This document shows positions 8,545 to 15,417 of a stretch of DNA of 64,000 bases, piece after piece. The position numbers and the translations under genes are program-made. Each line of letters begins with the position of its first letter. Within the stretch, counting starts at the first letter, position 1. The stretch comes from an uncultured Bacteroidales bacterium (GTDB lineage Bacteria; Bacteroidota; Bacteroidia; Bacteroidales; UBA3824), in contig CAJOJG010000003.1 of NCBI GenBank assembly GCA_905234655.1, forward strand, positions 1-64,000, read 5' to 3'. The notes under the pieces are model-generated. The model was not told the origin of the DNA. It did not search any database and was given only the letters and a program-made list of their open reading frames with translations.

Positions 8545-11136
8545 TTAAAATAGTTGTCCTAAATTGTCTAACATTCCAACTTTGAAAAGCTCCGTCTTCG
8601 TGATGAACGGCGGGCGGCTGTTGAAAACATACCACACGCGGTCAACGACTATGCCGTCCAAGTTGATGTATATGTGTGAGTACGCGGGCTTGTTCCTAAA
8701 TGCCGCGAGCTCAAATGCGGGATTGTAGCCCATACACTTTAACACGCACCAAGCAAACACACTAAGGCAGTCACAGTCAACACCGCGATGCCTATCCGCC
8801 CACACTCTTGCAGGCGTTCTAACTTCTTCGCGTCCTTCTCTGTCATACTCATATCTTATATTATGGTGCAGCCAGTGCCACAAATTAAATGCGCTTTGCA
8901 GTTTGGTGTCTGCCTTTAAATGCCGCGCAATCGCCGCGCACTCCTTGTAATTGGTGCGGCAAATGTCGGCAATCAGTTTTTTTGTATCATTCAGCCCCCA
9001 GCCCCTCAATGAAATTTTATTGGCGGCGGGCTTAAAAAATGCGTCGTAATTCGGCAGCTGCTTGTAGGTCGGCTTCATGCCGCGACAATCGAGGATGTCG
9101 AGGTTGTTGTATAGCGCGTTGTTGGCGGTCTTACCAAACAACGCCATCTGCCTGTCGTCCGCCTGTAAGTATTGCCCGCGCTTGTCCCTAAATGCTAAAT
9201 AATTAGCCTTAGCGATAAGGGCAGCATCTTTGTAAGGTCGTGCAGCCGCTACGATTTGCGCGTCGCTGATGCTGTTGTCTTTGCGCTGCCTTGCCTTAAA
9301 TTCGCCTAATTTGCGCGTCAGTGTGTCGTCTGCGTCCTGCCATTCCTTTTTGAGCCGCGCAAGCTCCGCGTCATATCGTTTTTCATTTTCCGATTTGCCG
9401 AGGTTGCGCTCCATATTTAAAGCCTTATCCGCGTTAAAATTGCCCCATTTCGTGTTCTTTTCTATTGCTGTCTGTACTCGCTTTGCGAAGTCTGCAAAGT
9501 TTCGCACGTCTGCGCCGTAGTGTCCGTTGGTGATTAAAAAGCGGTAAAGCTCGTTTTCGTGCATTTCTGTAAGCTGCGGGAATTGATAGCGCAAATGTCC
9601 TATCCATTCCGCCGCCACCGTCATTCGCTCACGATCCTGTGTTCCCGAGTTTTGCAGGTTCTTTAATGCGTCGTGGGTGATGCCGCGCGGTGTCAAATGC
9701 GATAAATATATAATGCGGTTGGCGTTTTTGCCTTCATTCTTCCGTGCAAGTTCTAACAGTTGCTTGCGTACTTCCGACGGCTTGCCGCCGCGCTCCATCA
9801 ACTTTGCGCGTCGTTCCCTGTAATAGTTGGCTCGCTCTATGTCGGTCTCCTTCGTTGATAGGGTGTTGGAATTTAACGCCAGTTCCCGCGCCTGTTCAAA
9901 CGTGCCGTCAAATATTTTGGCGGGTATTTTGTCAAACTTCCTGCCCTGCGCCTGTGCGCCCTGCATAGTAAGACGACGGAAGGCTTCGCTGCGGCTGTGC
10001 CCGCTCAATACGTATATTTTGCCGTCGGAAGGATTGTGCCACACTGTTATCGGGTCAAAGACCGCCCAGTTAAATTCACCATCCGCCACCGCGTCAATTA
10101 TGCGGTCAACGCTTGTTTCGCTGTACTCATCCTCGCGGTTCTGAAAATTTTTTGTATCAAAGTTTAGGTCGAAAATTGGAATTAAGACCACGCCGCCGTC
10201 GGATTGCGCCGCCGCTGATGTCATACCGCCTTCCACTTTTTTAACGTCGAATTTGCGGAACGCCGCCGTATCTTCCAAGTCCTTCCGGGCTCGCGTCCTC
10301 GTGTCTGTTATGATGTAGGTATCGCCGGGTGCGCCAAGCGAATTTTTTTCGCTAAATGTTTGGCGGTCTGAAATATTGCTATTATCTTTGTCGGCATAAA
10401 GACGGCATTCAACAAACAAAATAGGCTCGGAAAGCCAGTCAGCCCCGTTGATGGTTGCATTGGAGCCCACCAAATATTTTAAAACCGAGCCGCCGCCTTT
10501 TTTGTCATTATAAATCTTATATATTTCATCTTGCGTCCTTTTACCCCTAACAATGAAGGTTTTAATATTCTTTTCGTTAACTAATGCAGGGATAAATGTA
10601 AAATGCACCTTTCGCCCGTCGCCGCTTTCAAAACACTTTACAAAATGATTTTTTCCGCCCTTTTCAAATACGATTGCGGGACGCTCGATAGTTGGCTTTA
10701 TCATAGTCCAAAAGCGCGACCTATCCTCTTTTGTAGAATTATTAAAAAGCGCGTGGTTCATATCCTTCCAAATATAAACCTTACTTTCTGAACCTTTTAA
10801 AGGCGTGTTGATTTCAAAAGCATATTTAACATTGCCAAAACTATCTTTGCGGTGTTTAGGGTGTCCAAATACGGATATTATATTTTGCTCGTTAAAATCT
10901 CGATAAACGTAAGGCTCTGCATTATACTCTAATGCATCAAAAAAATCTTTTTCGCTTAACCTTACCCCTTCCACCGGAGTAAACATCTCCTCCTCCTCGT
11001 TCCACTGGACGGGCGCGGGCTCGTCTTCCTGCATCTTCTTAGAGAATGCAACGAGTGCCTCGTTGTCCTCAAACTCCAATTTGATTGAGGGCTTGCCCAA
11101 ACCGTTAAACGCTCCTATGTTGCCATATACTCCCAT
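8545..11136 (-). CDS. Polyvalent protein: ParB/Srx-type domain plus C-terminal transglutaminase-like cysteine protease domain
   Basis: VWHNPSDGKIYVLSGHSRSEAFRRL (ParB GHSR box); RTPARVWADRHRGVDCDCLSVFAWCVLKCMGY...YSHIYINLDGIVVDRVW (C-H-D triad pattern). Confidence 0.7.
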   Translation of the reverse strand: MGVYGNIGAFNGLGKPSIKLEFEDNEALVAFSKKMQEDEPAPVQWNEEEEMFTPVEGVRLSEKDFFDALEYNAEPYVYRDFNEQNIISVFGHPKHRKDSFGNVKYAFEINTPLKGSESKVYIWKDMNHALFNNSTKEDRSRFWTMIKPTIERPAIVFEKGGKNHFVKCFESGDGRKVHFTFIPALVNEKNIKTFIVRGKRTQDEIYKIYNDKKGGGSVLKYLVGSNATINGADWLSEPILFVECRLYADKDNSNISDRQTFSEKNSLGAPGDTYIITDTRTRARKDLEDTAAFRKFDVKKVEGGMTSAAAQSDGGVVLIPIFDLNFDTKNFQNREDEYSETSVDRIIDAVADGEFNWAVFDPITVWHNPSDGKIYVLSGHSRSEAFRRLTMQGAQAQGRKFDKIPAKIFDGTFEQARELALNSNTLSTKETDIERANYYRERRAKLMERGGKPSEVRKQLLELARKNEGKNANRIIYLSHLTPRGITHDALKNLQNSGTQDRERMTVAAEWIGHLRYQFPQLTEMHENELYRFLITNGHYGADVRNFADFAKRVQTAIEKNTKWGNFNADKALNMERNLGKSENEKRYDAELARLKKEWQDADDTLTRKLGEFKARQRKDNSISDAQIVAAARPYKDAALIAKANYLAFRDKRGQYLQADDRQMALFGKTANNALYNNLDILDCRGMKPTYKQLPNYDAFFKPAANKISLRGWGLNDTKKLIADICRTNYKECAAIARHLKADTKLQSAFNLWHWLHHNIRYEYDREGREEVRTPARVWADRHRGVDCDCLSVFAWCVLKCMGYNPAFELAAFRNKPAYSHIYINLDGIVVDRVWYVFNSRPPFITKTELFKVGMLDNLGQLF

Positions 11137-11675
11137 TATTGCGCGGTTTGGTTTTGGTTCGACAATGCACCGACCGAGAAGGGTACGGTAGTATTAACTT
11201 TGATTGTAAAGCCTAACGCCTTAATTTGTCCGTCGATAACCGCCTCGGTGGGCCAGTTAGCCTGCCCGCCTGTAAGGAAGCCGGACAATATTTTGAGCGT
11301 AGCCACGCCAAGGTTCGCCCACGGCACGGTGATGTCGAAGGATTGCGCGACGGTAGAATTTGCGGGGATGGTGATTGGCGCGTTGTTGGTGTTGAGAGTG
11401 CCGACACGATGCAGAGAGCCTCCGAAATTCAAAAATACATCCAGATACATCTGCGTAACAGTTAGCTGCGTAGGCTCTAAGTTGGTGAAGTTCATCCACA
11501 CACGGAAAACCAAATTACCCGCGCTTGCAAACTGGTAAAGCTGCACCCGCGTAAGCTGATAGCGCAGAGATTTTGCTGCCTTCGCGCCGCGTATCAAATA
11601 CACGGCATACGCCGTACCGCCCGCGATGGCTGCCACTAATAAAAATTTTCCTATGTCGTTGTTGCTTTTTTTCAT
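11136..11675 (-). CDS. N-terminally membrane-anchored LEA-like / beta-sandwich protein
   Basis: IGKFLLVAAIAGGTAYAVYLIRGAKAAK TM; beta-rich FTNLEPTQLTVTQMYLDVFLN...ITIPANSTVAQSFDITVPW. Confidence 0.5.
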   Translation of the reverse strand: MKKSNNDIGKFLLVAAIAGGTAYAVYLIRGAKAAKSLRYQLTRVQLYQFASAGNLVFRVWMNFTNLEPTQLTVTQMYLDVFLNFGGSLHRVGTLNTNNAPITIPANSTVAQSFDITVPWANLGVATLKILSGFLTGGQANWPTEAVIDGQIKALGFTIKVNTTVPFSVGALSNQNQTAQ

Positions 11676-11721
11676 CGTGCCTTGTGCTTTTACGTGTGTA
11701 AAGATAGCACGATGCTACAAG

Positions 11722-11937
11722 CTACGCAACAGGGGAGTGGTGCAAAAATTTTGGAAAATTGGAGTAAAAGAAGCGCAGCACCTCATCCTCATCCACTAAC
11801 TTATAGCGGCTTGTTTTTACCGCCTTAATTAGTTGTAATTTAATCAAATAACCTATGCTTTGCGCATCCCATATTGAGCGCAAAACAGGGTTTCGGAGTA
11901 TCACCTCCGCCGGTGTGTAGAGTATTTTTGCAGACAT
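11722..11937 (-). CDS. Small DNA-binding (winged-helix/excisionase-like) regulator
   Basis: MSAKILYTPAEVILRNPVLRSIWDAQSIGYLIKLQLIKAVKTSRYKLVDEDEVLRFFYSN; divergent to the replication-type gene; start refined. Confidence 0.45.
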   Translation of the reverse strand: MSAKILYTPAEVILRNPVLRSIWDAQSIGYLIKLQLIKAVKTSRYKLVDEDEVLRFFYSNFPKFLHHSPVA

Positions 11938-12033
11938 AACGAAATTTTTTTTGCAAATATAAAACCCTGACTTATAACCACAAATAAATCTTAAAAAAAA
12001 ATTGCAGGGAGTGGTGCAAAAAAAATCAAACCA

Positions 12034-12086
12034 CCCACGAAACCCCGCCCCAAACCCACACAGCCACCCCCATCTAAACCCGCCCC
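12034..12086 (-). other. G-quadruplex-prone tract (G-rich on minus strand)
   Basis: Seven C-tracts of 3 or more on the plus strand (CCC CCCC CCCC CCC CCCCC CCC CCCC) with loops of 9 nt or less. Confidence 0.5.
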
Positions 12087-12113
12087 GAAACCTTAGATTA
12101 TAATACAAATTTT

Positions 12114-12195
12114 GTACATTAAGACACTTTAAGCGTCTTAATGCACTTAAAAATCATTTTTTGTGCATTAAGCGTCTTAGTTGTCTTAATGCGCA
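12114..12195. promoter_or_regulatory. Two consecutive inverted repeats, candidate operator/origin
   Basis: CATTAAGAC-N9-GTCTTAATG (12117-12143) and GTGCATTAAG-N11-CTTAATGCGCAC (12163-12195) sharing the ATTAAG half-site. Confidence 0.6.
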
Positions 12196-12276
12196 CATGT
12201 TTTTTACGACAATTAATATTTAACAATTTCTTAACGTTTTTTTTTTGTTATGTTAATATTTTGCCGCAACTTTGCA

Positions 12277-12387
12277 ACGTCAAAACCTAAGAAATACACC
12301 GAAGATATTAAACGGTTACTTCCGTATCTCCTTGTGGGATAGCGCATTTCTTAGGGCGTTGACAGCGGAATTAACCGTTATTTTTTT
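12277..12387 (+). ncRNA. Structured leader/sRNA, copy 1 (pseudoknot plus terminal U-run)
   Basis: P1 12286-12295/12346-12355 (10 bp perfect), P2 12311-12324/12366-12379 (13/14 bp), P3 12325-12330/12336-12341, then U7; preceded by Bacteroidota-type promoter CAACTTTGCAACGTCAAAA. Confidence 0.65.
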
Positions 12388-12404
12388 GTCAAAAAACTAA
12401 GAAT

Positions 12405-13484
12405 ATGAAAAAACAGGACAAGAAAAACACAAAAGAGAAGAAGGGCTTCGTCCTCTACACCGACGACCTGGTCGCGGCGGAGGAACTGCTCCCCGACTTC
12501 GAGAGACGCGGCCAGCTGCTTAGCATAATCACCGCTTACGCCACCGGCAGGGAATTGCCGCAAGTGCCTGACCTTGTGCGCGCTTCATTCGTGTACATCC
12601 GCAACGGCATCATCGCCAACAATGCGAAATACGAGCGCAAACTCGAGCGGCAGTCGGAGTACAACCAACGCTAGCGCGAGAAGCTGGAAAAGCTCGCGGA
12701 ACTTGAACACGAGAAAAAATCACAAGTGCCACAAGTGGAAAAAGTGGCACAAACTCCACAGGCGACACAATCCTCTATTAATAACAGCATCAATAACGGA
12801 GACGGTAACGGTACTGATAACGGTAACGGTATCAGTAACGGTAACGGAAACAGTAACGGAAACAGACACGGAAACAGACACGGAAACAAGAATACTGTAA
12901 ACAGTATTTCCTCTAATACTGAATATTTAAAAAATAATTCTCTTTCTGAAACAATATACAGCCAGGATGAAGTCGAAGCGATATTGAGAGAGAGAGAGAT
13001 TTTTTTCAAACCTTCTGAATTTAAGAAATTCTACTTGCTCAACGAGGCACAGTATCACTGGAAGTATGACCCGTATGTGGCAGCACTCACCTACATCGAG
13101 AGACATCCAAACAGCACAAAGAAAGCGGCGAAGGGAGGAGAGAGTACCCCCCAATACGACGCGCCCCCCAACCTTGCCGGCGCACGCGCGGAGATAGATG
13201 CGGATTTGCGTACAAAAGCCGAGGCGTTGTGGTTAAACACGCTACGCGGCGAGTTATACAAGGCAGTACCCACGGAAGATTCAGTGGTAGTGTTTGACCT
13301 TATGCCGCTGTCCCTCGAAATGCGCGGATATTCTAACTACACACTCATTCTCGGTCTGCGAACAAACCTCAAACGAATAACCGAGAAGGACGACGTTGAG
13401 AAGTTCGATCGCGTCCGCACTCTGATACGGCAGCACCTCGACACCTTCAAGCAACATCGTATCACGGAAGTACAGCTTGTGTAA
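12405..13484 (+). CDS. DUF6291-like phage/plasmid replication-associated protein interrupted by in-frame TAG (12672-12674)
   Basis: KKGFVLYTDDLVAAEELLPDFERRGQLLSIITAYATGRELP...RASFVYIRNGIIANNAKYE matches the DUF6291 pattern; the frame continues after TAG (REKLEKLAELEHEKK...) to TAA at 13484. Confidence 0.6.
12794..12888 (+). repeat. Hexameric in-frame repeat encoding an Asn/Gly-rich linker
   Basis: Imperfect GGTAAC/GGAAAC(AGACAC) repeats. Confidence 0.7.
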
Positions 13485-13658
13485 CGTGCGGTTGGAATAT
13501 CAATTATCAGACAAAACAAGGCGGGAGGGGCGGCCATCAAACACAGCTTTACCGCCCCAAAAAACGCCTAATATGGATTATTGTAATTAAGATAACATAA
13601 GACTTAACAATTTCTTAACGTTTTTTTTGTTATCTTAATATTTGTGCCGACATTTGCA

Positions 13659-13772
13659 GTGTCAAAAACTAGAGATTGTACACAAGATATTAAGCGGTTG
13701 CTTGTCCGTATCCCATTGGGATAGTGCATTTCTCGAGGCATTGACAGCGGACAAACGACCGTTATTTTTTTT
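13659..13772 (+). ncRNA. Structured leader/sRNA, copy 2
   Basis: Same promoter-P1-P2-P3-U-run order as copy 1; P2 13693-13708/13748-13763 with compensatory changes; P3 TATCCC-ATT-GGGATA. Confidence 0.65.
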
Positions 13773-13813
13773 CTAAAACTCAAAAAGAAATAATTCTTTT
13801 CACATCGACAAAA

Positions 13814-13856
13814 GAAAATGCTTTCCAAACTTGTTGATTTCAAGTTCAGAAAGCAT
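13814..13856 (-). terminator. Intrinsic terminator for the TPR gene
   Basis: ATGCTTTC..AACTTG / CAAGTT..GAAAGCAT hairpin, followed on the minus strand by TTTTCTTTTG. Confidence 0.6.
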
Positions 13857-13905
13857 CATCCTCGTTATAATTTGTCTGATGAACGCCTTTGGTTCCTGTC
13901 CGTTT

Positions 13906-15399
13906 TTACAACTTGTCAAGCTCAGCTTTTACGCGGGCGTTGTTGGCGGTGTCGCCAAGCTTGTAGTAGAGCATCTTGAGGTTCTGGAGCGGGTTTGCTT
14001 CGGTCGGTTTTGCCTTGTGGGCTTTCTCAAACCATTCGCAAGATTCCTTCCAATATGCGTGGATTTCCTTGTCCTTTGCAGCGGCAAGCGAGCCGTCCTT
14101 GTCCTCGGACATCGGGATTGCGTCCTTCTCAATCTGTACAATCTCAGCCTTGTCGTAACTTAGGATACCGAGCATGAACAATGCGTCATAGTTGTTAGCA
14201 TCCTTGGCAAGTACCTGTCCATAGCAGTCAGCAGCCTTCTTCTGGTTAGCCATGTAGTCGGATTTAGTCGCAGCGGCAACCTTCTGCTGCTCGACAATCT
14301 CGCCCTCTACGCGGGCTTTCTCTGCGGCGTTGTTCCTGGCGCGGAAAGCTTCTTTCTTGAGCGACGAAATCTTGTCGACATCAGCCTTGTATTTGTCCTT
14401 TATTGTACCATAGTTAGTTACATACATGCTTGCCTTTACAGTGTAAAGGATGAGGTTGTCGGGGTGTGATTTGATGGCAGTGTTGAGGTAGTTTTCAGCT
14501 TCGTCATACTGTTTTTTCTCAAGGTAGTAGTTGATTACGTCATAGAGAAGCTGTTCCTCTTTCGGATATTTTTTATACGCATCCGAGATGATCTTGAAGG
14601 CAGCAGCCTCGTCGCCATTCTCCTTGGTTATCGTGTAGATGTAGTGGTAGCAGCTGCCGACCTGGTAGTTGAGCGAAGCCGCCTTCTTAAACATCTTCTC
14701 CGCCTGAGTCTTATCTCCAGCATCATTGGCGCAAAGTCCAGCATAGTATGCTATCTGTCCGTCGCTGATGGCCGTGTCATTTTCAGCCTTCGGGAAGTCG
14801 CTGAGTTCAAGTGCGTTGGCGAAATTGTTAGCAGCAGACTTGAAGTCCTTCAACTGGTATGCGTTAATACCATTGTTGAACAAAGTCGACCTGAGGTCCT
14901 TGACCAAATCCATTGTGCTTTTCTTATCTTTATATGCACCTTTGGGGTCCAGTTCGGCGGCTTTCTTATACGCCTGAACAGCCTTGCCAAGTGCGTCTGG
15001 GTCAGCCACGTATGTTTCTTTCCAGTATTGAACCTGACCATTTTGGATGTAGTATGTTACAGTGGGATATACCCAAAGTTCCATGTCGCCTTCTGCCTTC
15101 TTTTCATTAGGCGCGCCCATGATAAGTTCAAGATTGTTGAAGAGGTTTGCGTCAGACTTTGCTGCGGGCATCGAGGCATAAACGCCTTTAGTGTTGGCTT
15201 TTGCTGACTCGACGAAGAGTTTGCCACGGTTTTCCCACGTCTTTGAGAGTCCACCTTTCTTGGCGTCGGCGATGTCCCGGTCGGAGGCTTCGATTTTTGC
15301 CTTATAGCCATCGACAACCTTCCTCGCATCTTGGGACTGCGCCAATGCAGCGTTGCAGAACATGGCTGCGACTGCTACTGTCAATAGTGTTCTTTTCAT
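13906..15399 (-). CDS. Periplasmic TPR-repeat protein
   Basis: Signal peptide MKRTLLTVAVAAMFCNAALAQ; TPR-like helices. Confidence 0.8.
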   Translation of the reverse strand: MKRTLLTVAVAAMFCNAALAQSQDARKVVDGYKAKIEASDRDIADAKKGGLSKTWENRGKLFVESAKANTKGVYASMPAAKSDANLFNNLELIMGAPNEKKAEGDMELWVYPTVTYYIQNGQVQYWKETYVADPDALGKAVQAYKKAAELDPKGAYKDKKSTMDLVKDLRSTLFNNGINAYQLKDFKSAANNFANALELSDFPKAENDTAISDGQIAYYAGLCANDAGDKTQAEKMFKKAASLNYQVGSCYHYIYTITKENGDEAAAFKIISDAYKKYPKEEQLLYDVINYYLEKKQYDEAENYLNTAIKSHPDNLILYTVKASMYVTNYGTIKDKYKADVDKISSLKKEAFRARNNAAEKARVEGEIVEQQKVAAATKSDYMANQKKAADCYGQVLAKDANNYDALFMLGILSYDKAEIVQIEKDAIPMSEDKDGSLAAAKDKEIHAYWKESCEWFEKAHKAKPTEANPLQNLKMLYYKLGDTANNARVKAELDKL

Positions 15400-15417
15400 T
15401 TTTGTATGTTTAGTAAG

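Larger units (their letters stand above)
1..13560. mobile_element. Integrated virus-like element (putative tailless, membrane-containing Bacteroidales phage); left end may lie outside the window
   Basis: Run of ~18 tightly packed minus-strand ORFs with no recognisable housekeeping function, many with a single TM helix plus Lys/Arg cluster; phage receptor-binding motif LSPTSTNPVQNKVI; lysozyme-like ORF; divergent control region; host genes resume at 13.9 kb. Confidence 0.75.

Noticed and set aside
2469-11724. Global TAG recoding of the element
   Set aside because: TAG ends the 79-aa Lys/Ala-rich ORF and the HTH-like ORF sensibly; read-through would run out of frame over the next genes. Only the DUF6291 gene shows an internal TAG.
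11938-12108. N-terminal extension of ORF 11722-12108 (MYYNLRFRGGFRWGWLCGFG...)
   Set aside because: Translates the G-rich tract; internal ATG at 11937 gives a normal HTH-like protein.
13527-13558. GGGGCGG-N18-CCGCCCC hairpin after the DUF6291 gene as a terminator
   Set aside because: No U-run on the plus-strand side (followed by A-run); kept only as a possible structure.
13818-14000. Plus-strand ATG ORF MLSKLVDFKFRKHHPRYNLSDERLW downstream of RNA copy 2
   Set aside because: Its start lies in the terminator hairpin of the convergent TPR gene and it then runs antisense to that gene.
13906-15207. Plus-strand ORFs opposite the TPR gene (for example 14644-15207)
   Set aside because: Antisense to a clear signal-peptide/TPR protein; low-complexity translations.
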